From positions 41,267-105,266 of the forward strand of contig DUZS01000008.1 in the NCBI GenBank assembly GCA_013349405.1: a DNA stretch of 64,000 bases. The letters are read 5' to 3'. Of this stretch, positions 8,278-15,836 are shown in pieces. The notes under the pieces are model-generated. The model ran no database searches. It had not been told where the DNA came from and saw only the letters and a list, made by a program, of their open reading frames with translations. The position numbers and the translations under genes are program-made. Every line of letters begins with the position of its first letter. Positions within the stretch are counted from its first letter, which is position 1. The DNA is from Desulfuromonadales bacterium (GTDB taxonomy: Bacteria > Desulfobacterota > Desulfuromonadia > Geobacterales > Pseudopelobacteraceae).

Positions 8278-8556
8278 TCATTTCGCGTGATGCAGTACTT
8301 CATCAACCTTTTCAGCCAGAAGAACTTTCAAAAGGGATTGGTAGGGAACGTCCTGTTTATTGGCGAGCATTTTAAGGCGATCAATCAACGAAACCGGAAG
8401 ACGCAGAGAAATAGCCCTGGTTGATGGTTTCAGGTTGGGAAATACCGTTTCTTCGGCCTGCGAAAAGTCCAAATAATCCGTTGCGTCATGGGTTGCCCAG
8501 AAATCCCGCTCATCATCCTCTGTTTTAAATTTTGGAACTTTTTTTAAGGCGGTCAC
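8278..8556 (-). CDS. brnA: BrnA-like antitoxin
   Basis: The 92-residue protein has the BrnA/COG5304 layout: an acidic, Trp-containing N-terminus (DERDFWATHDATDYLDFSQ) and a C-terminal ribbon-helix-helix (TRAISLRLPVSLIDRLKMLANKQDVPYQSLLKVLL). It would neutralise BrnT and repress the operon. The GTG start has GGAGG six bases upstream and overlaps the end of brnT by 32 bases, the usual order for this pair. Confidence 0.9.
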   Translation of the reverse strand: MTALKKVPKFKTEDDERDFWATHDATDYLDFSQAEETVFPNLKPSTRAISLRLPVSLIDRLKMLANKQDVPYQSLLKVLLAEKVDEVLHHAK

Positions 8557-8839
8557 GATATACCTCCAACTCTTTATCTGTCATATCCCGTGCTGAAATG
8601 ACCCGGATGAAATTATTCCTGATCAAGAAGACCACAAACAGCGGTCTCGCTGCATCTGTTCTTCCAAGCGCCGCATTGCGAGCCTCCTCCTGGGAATGAG
8701 AACTGTCTGGTCGAATCAGCAGCGGCGTGTTGAAAAACACCTCCTCACACTCCGCATTGCTAACACCATGTTTGACCCAATTTTTATCGATGTTTCCAGC
8801 ATCCCATTCAAAACCTGCAATGTTATTTAACTTACCCAT
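8525..8839 (-). CDS. brnT: BrnT-like ribonuclease toxin
   Basis: The sequence matches the BrnT family pattern closely: FEWDAGNIDKNWVKHGVS, ECEEVFFNTPLLI, LGRTDAARPLFVVF and VISARDMTDKELEVY. BrnT is a RelE-fold RNase that arrests translation. ATG at 8839 is preferred to an in-frame ATG at 8890 because GGAG lies just upstream of it and because the promoter and operator would otherwise fall inside the gene. About 104 residues. Confidence 0.93.
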   Translation of the reverse strand: MGKLNNIAGFEWDAGNIDKNWVKHGVSNAECEEVFFNTPLLIRPDSSHSQEEARNAALGRTDAARPLFVVFLIRNNFIRVISARDMTDKELEVYRDRLKKSSKI

Positions 8840-8848
8840 TACGTCTCC

Positions 8849-8890
8849 ATGTATACTACCAATATATACATTTTGTTGTGATGTTGTCAA
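8849..8890 (-). promoter_or_regulatory. brnT promoter with overlapping operator
   Basis: On the minus strand TTGACA (8890-8885), a 16-base spacer and TATATA (8868-8863) lie just ahead of brnT. An inverted repeat ATGTATA/TATACAT (8849-8855, 8865-8871) covers the -10, as expected for BrnA autorepression. Confidence 0.75.
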
Positions 8891-8934
8891 TTACCTTAAA
8901 AATCTTTCGCTGCAGAGCTGCTTCATTCTGTAAC

Positions 8935-9017
8935 CCCTCACTCCCCATCCGTCCCAATCAACCCTTTTGCATCGCTTCCATCAAGCTCAAGAAACGGCGG
9001 CGTGTTCTTGATCCGCT
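8935..9017. repeat. 83-bp shared 3'-end repeat, copy 2
   Basis: Second copy, forming the C-terminal codons and stop of dinD; differs from copy 1 by one base. Confidence 0.9.
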
Positions 9018-9810
9018 TCTCAACATGGCTGATATGCTCGACAGGCGGGATATTCTCAGGCATGGCTCCACCGATACGCTTGATCGCCTCGCGAACTTCC
9101 CGGCCAACAGCTTCATGGGTGCGGATTGCCTGCTGCTGGTCCTTTGCCGGTGTACGGGCAAGCTTGTCGCGTGTCTGTGTCATGCGAAACTGATTAGCGG
9201 CAAGTTCTGTGGTATCCATCCGATCCATCAGATTGTCTTTTTTCGGAATTCCCTTGCGCTGTTTGATTCCTTCATTGCCGAGTCCGTTATACAGACCCTT
9301 GTAACCGGCATCGTGAAAAATTCCGAACATTCTGTCCTGTACACCCGCCTCGCGGGCCGCTCCGGAAAGCGCCTTGAATTCTTCGCTGGCCTGTTTTCTG
9401 ATTTCCAGCCGTTCAAGGTCTGCCGCCAAGGCATCAGATATCTCCTGACGACGAGCCTGAATCGCAAAATACTTCTGCGCTACGGCAATTTCCGGTTTAC
9501 GAGGATCGCCGTTCTGGGCGATCAGGTAACAAGCAAAGCGCGAAAGGTGGAAATCGGAAACAACCTGAACGGCACCTTTACCTCCCGTGATCGGTTTGCC
9601 GGCGCCGGCAAAGTGATACTCATGATTGTTTCCCGACTGTCCGCATGAAGTCATCGCCCTGTTGATCGCATCTTCAAAGCGCCGCCATTGGCCATACCCC
9701 AGCAACGGCTGAAGCTCCCGGGCACTCCAGTATTCAGCGCCATGTTCGTTCGTCTTTTTCAGCTCTTCAAATGTGAGGGAACCGCTTACCGGCAATGAAT
9801 TGTCTGTCAT
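8938..9810 (-). CDS. dinD: DNA damage-inducible protein D (DinD)
   Basis: The 290-residue protein carries the BRO-like N-terminal domain of DinD (EYWSARELQPLLGYGQWRRFEDAI, then HLSRFACYLIAQNGDPRKPEIAVAQKYFAIQAR) and the DinD continuation with NGLGNEGIKQRKGI and the helical LAANQFRMTQTRDKL. E. coli DinD is SOS-induced and inhibits RecA-mediated strand exchange; homologues are common in defence islands. A GGTGGT stretch lies before the ATG. I see no clear LexA box, but a long palindrome lies at the predicted transcription start. The C-terminal tail is shared with the unrelated protein at 7854-8276. Confidence 0.92.
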   Translation of the reverse strand: MTDNSLPVSGSLTFEELKKTNEHGAEYWSARELQPLLGYGQWRRFEDAINRAMTSCGQSGNNHEYHFAGAGKPITGGKGAVQVVSDFHLSRFACYLIAQNGDPRKPEIAVAQKYFAIQARRQEISDALAADLERLEIRKQASEEFKALSGAAREAGVQDRMFGIFHDAGYKGLYNGLGNEGIKQRKGIPKKDNLMDRMDTTELAANQFRMTQTRDKLARTPAKDQQQAIRTHEAVGREVREAIKRIGGAMPENIPPVEHISHVEKRIKNTPPFLELDGSDAKGLIGTDGE

Positions 9811-9840
9811 TTTGGCACCACCTGTTTGTCCTGATTCGGT

Positions 9841-9892
9841 TTTAATTCCCTCGAATTCGAGGGGTTTAAAAATGCCTGAGAAGTTATCTCAA
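9841..9892 (-). promoter_or_regulatory. dinD promoter and palindrome
   Basis: TTGAGA (9892-9887), 17 bases, TTAAAC (9869-9864) read toward dinD. The palindrome CCCTCGAATTCGAGGG (9848-9863), extended by TTTAA/TTAAA, lies at the expected start of transcription. The rest of 9811-10030 holds no gene I can support. Confidence 0.5.
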
Positions 9893-10030
9893 CAGTGTTG
9901 AGAGTTTTGCCCGCTACTCGCGCGCCAGTGGTGCGAGTTTTTCATCACAGGCATACCTGACCTCAATCTGTGACGTGTCTGATATATTGATTATCCAGTC
10001 AGCTTTCTTCCCTGGCGGCAGGAAGTTTCA

Positions 10031-10053
10031 ACCGGTTACAATTTGTCACCGGT
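10031..10053. repeat. 23-nt palindrome, copy A
   Basis: Arms ACCGGTTACAA and TTGTCACCGGT around a single T; one mismatch. It lies just 3' of the nucleotidyltransferase gene. The core ACAATTTGTCACC is shared with copy B at 11066-11088. Confidence 0.75.
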
Positions 10054-10074
10054 TCACTACTTTTTCCCCAGCCT

Positions 10075-10620
10075 TCAAGACCTGCTTGATTGCGCAAGTC
10101 TCTCCCGAATTGCTTCGAACTCCGCCGCAAAGCCTTCCTTCACCGACCAGCGCCGCACCTCGGCAATGTCCACGGGATGGCCTTCGGCAACCAGTACCGC
10201 CTGTTCGAGGCTTTGCCGATCCTTCCAGTGAAAGTAGGCGGCCAAACGGTCTTTGACACTATCGGTGGGCGATAGGAGCCGCAGCACGCCTGTCGGGTAG
10301 GTACGCGAGGCAATTTCACCGGGCGGCTCATCCCCGATGGCCAGAGGGCCAGAGGGAAATTCGACGAAGTACTCGGTTTCCGGATGCTTGAAATACCGCT
10401 GTTCTTCCGTAAAGCCGATTTCTGCTAGCGCCTGCCGGATGCTCTGGCGTCCCGCCATGCCGGTGGCAATGAAATCCAGATCGAACGAGCTGTAGGCATT
10501 TTCCGAATAGATGCAGATGCAGGCGCCACCCACCAGCACGACTTCGATTCCTTTTTGGTGCAGGTGGTCAGCGACATAGGCGGCGAGTTCGCCAATGGAA
10601 AACCCGGCAAGCGACGTCAC
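10075..10620 (-). CDS. Nucleotidyltransferase-like protein (AbiEii/MNT-like)
   Basis: The 181-residue protein has a nucleotidyltransferase-fold start: VVLVGGACICIYSENAYSSFDLDFIA, in which the GG-A and the DLD pair match the GS/G...DxD catalytic pattern of the AbiEii and MNT families. It overlaps the upstream winged-helix gene by four bases (ATGA), so the two are translationally coupled. Pairs of a wHTH gene and such an enzyme behave as toxin-antitoxin or abortive infection modules (AbiE is type IV). Substrate and toxicity are inference. Confidence 0.75.
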   Translation of the reverse strand: MTSLAGFSIGELAAYVADHLHQKGIEVVLVGGACICIYSENAYSSFDLDFIATGMAGRQSIRQALAEIGFTEEQRYFKHPETEYFVEFPSGPLAIGDEPPGEIASRTYPTGVLRLLSPTDSVKDRLAAYFHWKDRQSLEQAVLVAEGHPVDIAEVRRWSVKEGFAAEFEAIRERLAQSSRS

Positions 10621-10946
10621 AGCGGTTTCGCTCTGCGGCGTGGCCGCCGCCGAACCAGCAGGAGCCGGTCTTGCAACTCCTGGCCGTAAAAGGTAAGTGA
10701 CTTGTCCAGAAAGGCGCGCAATTCGGCACGTAGCGGATAGCGGGGGTTGAACTGGTAGACCCTGGTGCGGCCAATGGTTTTGCTGACAAGCACACCTCCG
10801 GCCTCCAGCTTGTCGAGCTGTTTCTGCACCGGAGCGAGCGATGTGGCGTAAAAGGAGGCTATCTCCCGGGCATACCCTTCATCCCTGGCGGCAAGAAAGA
10901 TGAGCGCCCGTTCGCAACTTAAGGAGCCGAGTATTGATTCGAGCAT
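10617..10946 (-). CDS. Winged-helix transcriptional regulator, partner of the nucleotidyltransferase
   Basis: The 109-residue protein begins with an ArsR-like winged helix (EREIASFYATSLAPVQKQLDKLEAGGVLVSKTIGRTRVYQFNPRYPLR pattern, residues about 25-73) and ends in a very basic tail (RRRPRRRAKP). It would bind its own upstream region, where two direct repeats occur. First gene of a two-gene operon with a four-base overlap. Confidence 0.8.
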   Translation of the reverse strand: MLESILGSLSCERALIFLAARDEGYAREIASFYATSLAPVQKQLDKLEAGGVLVSKTIGRTRVYQFNPRYPLRAELRAFLDKSLTFYGQELQDRLLLVRRRPRRRAKPL

Positions 10947-10963
10947 GAGTTAAACCTTATCAT

Positions 10964-10995
10964 AATATAGGTCATATGACTTTTATATTAGGTCA
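10964..10995 (-). promoter_or_regulatory. Direct repeats upstream of the winged-helix gene
   Basis: AATATAGGTCA (10964-10974) and TATATTAGGTCA (10984-10995), 21 bases apart, stand directly ahead of the gene and overlap an AT-rich -10-like TATTAT. Likely operator of the adjacent regulator. Confidence 0.5.
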
Positions 10996-11065
10996 GTAAC
11001 GGATGATGGAGAAAATGTCAAGCATCGTATTGCATCTCTGGCTAAGCCCGACCTGGGATTATTCA

Positions 11066-11088
11066 GTCGGTGACAATTTGTCACCGAC
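11066..11088. repeat. 23-nt palindrome, copy B
   Basis: A perfect inverted repeat, GTCGGTGACAA, T, then the complementary arm. It lies 3' of vapC, as copy A lies 3' of the nucleotidyltransferase gene. Confidence 0.8.
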
Positions 11089-11129
11089 TCGCGGCCTTCC
11101 TTGCCAAGTCGTTCTTTCAGCGTGGCTCA

Positions 11130-11528
11130 TTACCAGTGCACTTTCAATCCGAGTTTTCGATAGGCGACAAAGGCGCTATCTTGCGATATGAGTGTCAACT
11201 TGTGGGTGATGGCCTGCCAAATAATCAGACGGTCAAAAGGGTCTTTGTGTTCCATGCGAGGCAAGTGATGGAAGGTCGCGGCATCATCAGCGGCAATCGG
11301 CAGTATATCAAAACCCGACTGACGGACTATGGCGGGAAAATCGTCCGGGGCTACGCCGGACAGCCCCAGCTTTCCAGTGGCGTATTTGAGAGAAATTTCC
11401 CAAAATGAGACCACGCTGACAGATACGGTTACTTCTGGATTTTTGATGCTTTCCTCCGCTTTTTTACCAAGACGGGACGGGTCAAACAGCGTCCAGAGGA
11501 GGGCATGTGTATCGAGCAGACAACTCAT
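11130..11528 (-). CDS. vapC: VapC-type PIN domain ribonuclease toxin
   Basis: The 132-residue PIN protein shows the acidic active-site set: LLDTHALLW (D6), SFWEISLKY (Glu) and DPFDRLIIWQA (Asp pair), with the late SQDSAF Asp. PIN toxins of this kind cleave tRNA or rRNA. It overlaps the upstream antitoxin gene by four bases. Confidence 0.92.
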   Translation of the reverse strand: MSCLLDTHALLWTLFDPSRLGKKAEESIKNPEVTVSVSVVSFWEISLKYATGKLGLSGVAPDDFPAIVRQSGFDILPIAADDAATFHHLPRMEHKDPFDRLIIWQAITHKLTLISQDSAFVAYRKLGLKVHW

Positions 11529-11764
11529 AACGACAGCAATTCATCATCAGTAATCCTGAAGTCAGCCGTGATTGCAAACGTTGCCTTGTCGGCCAAAAGG
11601 CCGAGGATGCGTTGAGGTTTGCCGTCATAGCGGTCATAGGGAACCAACACGGCAATTTTTTCCTTCTTCTTGCCATAACTGATGACGACATCCTCACCAC
11701 GTTGAACAAAATCAATTACTTGTGAAAAATGAGATTTAAAATGGCCAACCGTCATGGTTTGCAT
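11525..11764 (-). CDS. Phd/YefM-family antitoxin
   Basis: The 79-residue protein has the Phd/YefM start MQTMTVGHFKSHFSQVIDFVQRGEDVVISYGKKKEKIAVLVPYDRY, a DNA-binding fold, and an acidic C-terminus (ITDDELLSL) suited to toxin binding. GGAGG lies 7 bases before the ATG. It is followed at once by the PIN toxin gene. Confidence 0.92.
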   Translation of the reverse strand: MQTMTVGHFKSHFSQVIDFVQRGEDVVISYGKKKEKIAVLVPYDRYDGKPQRILGLLADKATFAITADFRITDDELLSL

Positions 11765-11790
11765 AGGTAACCTCCGTTTATCTATGTCAC

Positions 11791-11819
11791 AATATCCTTT
11801 TTTCGTGTCACGTTGTCAA
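11791..11819 (-). promoter_or_regulatory. Promoter of the Phd/VapC operon
   Basis: TTGACA (11819-11814), 17 bases, GATATT (11796-11791), about 27 bases before the antitoxin ATG. GTGACA occurs twice nearby. Confidence 0.5.
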
Positions 11820-11854
11820 GTAAATGGACGGGCCGGTCTGAAATAGTCAACCAC

Positions 11855-11886
11855 CCCTCACTCCCCATCTGTCCCAATCAACCCTT
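11855..11886. repeat. Partial third copy of the shared 3'-end repeat
   Basis: 31 of 32 bases match the stop-codon end of copies 1 and 2 (encoding GLIGTDGE and stop), but no gene body is attached. TCAACCA at 11848 also matches the flank of copy 1. Confidence 0.85.
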
Positions 11887-11910
11887 ATCATCTAAAAAGT
11901 TCCTCAAACA

Positions 11911-11936
11911 GAAAGCGCCCCGAACGGGGCGCTTTC
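11911..11936 (-). terminator. Terminator of asd
   Basis: Perfect 11-bp hairpin GAAAGCGCCCC / GGGGCGCTTTC with loop GAAC, 30 bases after the asd stop. The run of T after it on the minus strand is weak (TGTTTGAGG). Confidence 0.75.
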
Positions 11937-11965
11937 TCAAAACGTGCACGGTGAGTAATTCACGG

Positions 11966-13066
11966 CTATTTTTCCAGCAGAATACGCAGCATCCGGCGGA
12001 GCGGTTCAGCGGCGCCCCAGAGGAGCTGATCACCGCAGGTAAAGGCGGAGACGTACTGCGGCCCCATCTTCATTTTGCGTACGCGACCAATCGGCACCGT
12101 TAGGGTGCCGGAAACCGCAGCGGGAGTAAGCCCCGCCAGAGAATCCGCCTTGGTATTGGGAATCAGCTTGACCCACTGATTGTCATTCTTGATCAGGTTT
12201 TCGATCTCGGCAATCGGCAGATCCTTATTCAGTTTGATCGTCAACGCCTGGCTGTGGCAGCGCATGGCGCCTACCCGCACACAGATGCCGTCAACCGGAA
12301 TCGGCGACGTTGTGCCAAGAATCTTGTTGGTTTCAGCAAAACCTTTCCACTCTTCACGGCTCTGGCCATCTTCAACCTCGCGGTCGATCCAGGGAAGCAC
12401 ATTGCCGGCGAGCGGGAAGCCGAACTCTTTGGTCGGCATGGAACCATCGCGGAGCGTGGCGGTGACTTTCTTGTCGATCTCCAGAATCGCAGAGCCGGGG
12501 TTCTTCAACTCCTCGGCAACAACACCCTGCAGTACGCCCATCTGGGACAGCAGTTCGCGCATGTTGGGAGCGCCGGCGCCGCTTGCCGCCTGATACGTCA
12601 TGGAGCTGATCCACTCAACCGCGCCGGCGCGGAACAGGCCGCCGAGCGCCATCAGCATCAGGCTGACGGTGCAGTTGCCGCCGATAAAGTCCTTCTCCCC
12701 TTTTGCCAGGGCAGCATCGATGACGCCCCGGTTAACCGGATCAAGAATAATGACGGCGTTGTTCTCCATGCGGAGCGTGCTGGCGGCGTCGATCCAGTAA
12801 CCGTTCCACCCCTGTTTGCGCAGTTCCGGGTGAACCGCCTTGGTGTAATCGCCCCCCTGGCAGGTGAGGATCACATCCAGCTTTTTCAGTTCGGCAATGT
12901 CATCAGCATTTTTCAGAGTCCCCGCATTCATCGGGGCAGACTGCCCGGCCTGGGAAGTGGAGAAAAAAACCGGCTCAAAGCCGAGAGCAAAATCGTTCTC
13001 CTCCTGCATCCGCTGCATGAGAACCGAACCAACCATACCGCGCCATCCAACAATTCCGACTTTCAT
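11966..13066 (-). CDS. asd: Aspartate-semialdehyde dehydrogenase
   Basis: The 366-residue enzyme reduces aspartyl phosphate to aspartate semialdehyde for lysine, threonine and methionine synthesis and for diaminopimelate. Nucleotide-binding start [20 protein letters not shown], active-site Cys132 in GGNCTVSLM, and the [14 protein letters not shown] stretch are those of the Gram-negative Asd type. It follows leuB by 30 bases on the same strand, so the two are probably co-transcribed. Confidence 0.97.
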   Translation of the reverse strand: MKVGIVGWRGMVGSVLMQRMQEENDFALGFEPVFFSTSQAGQSAPMNAGTLKNADDIAELKKLDVILTCQGGDYTKAVHPELRKQGWNGYWIDAASTLRMENNAVIILDPVNRGVIDAALAKGEKDFIGGNCTVSLMLMALGGLFRAGAVEWISSMTYQAASGAGAPNMRELLSQMGVLQGVVAEELKNPGSAILEIDKKVTATLRDGSMPTKEFGFPLAGNVLPWIDREVEDGQSREEWKGFAETNKILGTTSPIPVDGICVRVGAMRCHSQALTIKLNKDLPIAEIENLIKNDNQWVKLIPNTKADSLAGLTPAAVSGTLTVPIGRVRKMKMGPQYVSAFTCGDQLLWGAAEPLRRMLRILLEK

Positions 13067-13096
13067 AGGTATTTTCCTTTCGCGTTAATATTTTAT

Positions 13097-14185
13097 TTAT
13101 AGATTCGCAATTATCGCCGCACCCATCTCCTGTGTGTTCACCAGCTTTTCGCCGGCCAGCTTCTGGTAGATATCGGCGGTGCGGTAGCCTTGATCAAGAA
13201 CCTTTTCCACTGCTTTGTCAATGGCATCAGCGGCATCCAGCATGCCGAAAGAGAATTTGAGCATCATCGCCGCCGAGAGAATCTGGGCGATCGGATTGGC
13301 AATTCCTTTTCCTGCAATATCCGGAGCTGAACCGCCGGACGGCTCGTACATGCCGAACGTCCCTTCAGCGAGCGATGCCGACGGCAGCATGCCGAGCGAG
13401 CCGGTCAGCATGGCCGCTTCGTCGGAGAGGATATCGCCAAACATATTCTCACACAAAATGACATCAAACTGTTTCGGCCATTTTACCAGCTGCATGGCGG
13501 CGTTATCAACGTACATATGAGACAGCTCGACATCCGGATATTCTTTGGCAATAGTGATGACTATTTCACGCCAGAGTACCGAGGTTGACAGCACATTGGC
13601 CTTATCGATCGAGCAGACTTTTTTACTCCGTTTTCTGGCTGCCTGAAAGGCAACATGGGTAATCCGCTCGATTTCCGGAACACTATAGCGCATGGTGTCA
13701 ACGCCGACCCGCTCGCGCCCCACCCCTTCAATCCCTTTCGGCTGGGAAAAATAGATGCCGCCGGTCAGTTCACGGATGACCAGAATATTAAAGCCGCCGC
13801 CGATGACCTCTTCCTTCAGCGATGACGCACCGGTCAGTGAAGGAAAAATGATGGCCGGCCGCAGGTTCGCATACAGGCCGAATATCTTGCGCAGCGGCAG
13901 CAGCGCGCCACGCTCCGGCTGCTCATCCGGAGGCAGGCTCTCCCATTTCGGGCCGCCGACAGAGCCGAACAGGATCGCGTCAGACGCTTTGCAGATGTCG
14001 ATGGTACTCTGCGGCAGCGCTTTGCCCTCAATGTCTATACCGGCACCCCCGACATTTGCAGCGGTTCGAGCAAAGGTGACGGCACATTTTTTTTCAATTG
14101 CATCAAGCACGTTAAGCGCTTCGGCCATAACCTCAGGGCCAATGCCGTCGCCGGCCAGAACTGCTAATTTGTACGTTTTACCCAT
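13097..14185 (-). CDS. leuB: 3-isopropylmalate dehydrogenase
   Basis: The 362-residue NAD-dependent decarboxylating dehydrogenase of leucine synthesis. Family features are [15 protein letters not shown] at the start, [30 protein letters not shown], and [25 protein letters not shown] near the C-terminus with the Asp and NAD-binding residues. A strong promoter lies upstream; asd follows. Confidence 0.97.
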   Translation of the reverse strand: MGKTYKLAVLAGDGIGPEVMAEALNVLDAIEKKCAVTFARTAANVGGAGIDIEGKALPQSTIDICKASDAILFGSVGGPKWESLPPDEQPERGALLPLRKIFGLYANLRPAIIFPSLTGASSLKEEVIGGGFNILVIRELTGGIYFSQPKGIEGVGRERVGVDTMRYSVPEIERITHVAFQAARKRSKKVCSIDKANVLSTSVLWREIVITIAKEYPDVELSHMYVDNAAMQLVKWPKQFDVILCENMFGDILSDEAAMLTGSLGMLPSASLAEGTFGMYEPSGGSAPDIAGKGIANPIAQILSAAMMLKFSFGMLDAADAIDKAVEKVLDQGYRTADIYQKLAGEKLVNTQEMGAAIIANL

Positions 14186-14229
14186 GAATATAATCCCTCC
14201 AAAAGTTTGCCTCAGAATTTAATTTTTGG

Positions 14230-14259
14230 ATAATAATTTTCATAGTACAGTTTTGTCAA
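14230..14259 (-). promoter_or_regulatory. leuB-asd promoter
   Basis: TTGACA (14259-14254), 18 bases, TATTAT (14235-14230), reading toward leuB. Confidence 0.65.
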
Positions 14260-14313
14260 ACTAAAAGCACAGGCAACAGGTTTCTCGTTAACATACGAAT
14301 AACAGCATAACTG

Positions 14314-14342
14314 TTGATTAACGCAACTCCATCCTGTACAAT
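14314..14342 (+). promoter_or_regulatory. Promoter of the pseudo-receiver gene
   Basis: TTGATT (14314-14319), 17 bases, TACAAT (14337-14342), about 27 bases before the GTG start. Confidence 0.65.
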
Positions 14343-14368
14343 GGCGCCATTTCCATTGGGGGGTTCCT

Positions 14369-15793
14369 GTGAACAATCTGCTCTTAATCACTGATGTGGC
14401 ACGCCTGCGAAAAATTTTTGGTCAGCTTGCAGAGGACAAAGATATTCGCCTCCGCATTGTAAATGACCTCGAAAAAGGTGGCGAAGAGATCGCCATTGAA
14501 AAGCCGGATGTGGTCTTTGTTCAGACCCATCTGTCGGGTCTCTCGGCTGATATATTGCTCATGCACCTGAAAAAACAGTTGGGGCGCAAACGGGCACGCT
14601 TTGTTCTCCTGGCTGCTCCCGGACAAACGAATGAAGCAATTCTGAAGCTGTATCATGGCTGGCTCGATACTTCAGCAGAAGATGGTCCGTTCCTCTCTGA
14701 ACTGGAACAGCTCCTTGAGATACTCTTAAGTAAACCGAAATTGGGCGAAGACTTCTCCCCGGATGATCCCTTTGCATCAATTGACGGCACACGGAGACCA
14801 GGCGGTTCTGCTGATTTTTCAGCTCTCCTGAACCATCAAGGAGTTCCCGCTGTGTATAGCGACACAGATTTGGAGCGTCAGGTTTCCGCTCCGGGCGGGT
14901 CGGAATCCTTAATGGATGAACAGGGGCTCACCTACGCACCCCGACAAAAATTAAAGATTAATTCCGAGTTCAGTAACTCCTTTGATACTGCCGTCAGCAG
15001 CACGCCTGAACCGGCAGCGCTCGGACAGGCGGCGCCGGGCATGGCTAACGGCTGGAACAGCGAAAGTATCGATACGGCAGGAGCCAGGCAGACCCGTTCA
15101 AAAAAAGGTATGTTTCTGCTCTGGCTGCTACCGGTTGTTATCGTTGTTGTCGGCATAACCTATGTCCAGCAGAAGTCACCTGCAAAACCGGCCCCGGCTG
15201 GCGTCGCAATTGCGCCGGTCGCCGGTGAAAAATCTGCGGCAGCGGTTGTTCCGTCAAGCTCCGGCGTGCCTGTCCCAGCCAAGGAATCCGGTTCCGCCAA
15301 AGAGCCTGCCGCCAAGGTTGTGTCGCCGACAGCCATCAGCGAACAGGACAGGGTGATTGACAAGGCGATGCTGGATGCGCTTGCCGGAAAGAAAGACCCA
15401 CCTCCGCCTCCCCCCGTTGTTGTGTCGATCGCCCCCGAACTGACCGCTCTTCCCCGGTTTATTCCGGCGTACGGGCTCGACAAAAATTACAGCGCTGCAC
15501 ATCCGGGTTGGGATCTTTATGTGGGTAACGTTACCGAGTTCAAGGTACTGCGGGAGGCCCAGAAAATTAAGGCAATTCAGGTGATTGATCGCGGCTGGCG
15601 CGGCCTTACTGACCCGTTTTTGAAACGGGCTTTTGGCCAGTTAGCCAAAAATCCATCCTTCAGCGTCTATACCTCCGAAAGAAAAGAGGGGTACAAAATT
15701 CAACGTGGACGAATGGCGGATAATGTCAAGGTTGTGTATTACCGTGAGGAGAAAAGCGGTCTGTTGCGGGCGTTTGCACTGACGTGGCATTGA
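14369..15793 (+). CDS. Membrane protein with degenerate receiver domain
   Basis: The 474-residue protein starts at GTG with a G-rich site upstream. Residues 1-115 resemble a response-regulator receiver fold (LLLITDV, KPDVVFVQTHLSG, RARFVLLAAPG), but the phospho-acceptor Asp position is Gln52 and the conserved Lys is missing, so phosphorylation is unlikely. A low-complexity stretch follows, then one membrane segment (about 248-266, LLWLLPVVIVVVGITYV), an Ala/Pro/Val-rich linker and a C-terminal domain (about 355-474). The topology puts the pseudo-receiver in the cytoplasm and the C-terminal domain outside. No known family recognised. Confidence 0.8.
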   Translation: MNNLLLITDVARLRKIFGQLAEDKDIRLRIVNDLEKGGEEIAIEKPDVVFVQTHLSGLSADILLMHLKKQLGRKRARFVLLAAPGQTNEAILKLYHGWLDTSAEDGPFLSELEQLLEILLSKPKLGEDFSPDDPFASIDGTRRPGGSADFSALLNHQGVPAVYSDTDLERQVSAPGGSESLMDEQGLTYAPRQKLKINSEFSNSFDTAVSSTPEPAALGQAAPGMANGWNSESIDTAGARQTRSKKGMFLLWLLPVVIVVVGITYVQQKSPAKPAPAGVAIAPVAGEKSAAAVVPSSSGVPVPAKESGSAKEPAAKVVSPTAISEQDRVIDKAMLDALAGKKDPPPPPPVVVSIAPELTALPRFIPAYGLDKNYSAAHPGWDLYVGNVTEFKVLREAQKIKAIQVIDRGWRGLTDPFLKRAFGQLAKNPSFSVYTSERKEGYKIQRGRMADNVKVVYYREEKSGLLRAFALTWH

Positions 15794-15836
15794 TACGACA
15801 CCGTCTGTTATTCAGCCTCTTCTGAGAAAGATTGAT

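Noticed and set aside
9811..9900. LexA (SOS) box ahead of dinD
   Set aside because: No match to the deltaproteobacterial-type GGTT...AACC-like or E. coli CTGT-N8-ACAG pattern could be seen by eye.
12254..13102. Open frame of about 280 codons on the plus strand opposite asd
   Set aside because: It is antisense to a clear Asd gene, has no recognisable motif and no ribosome-binding site.
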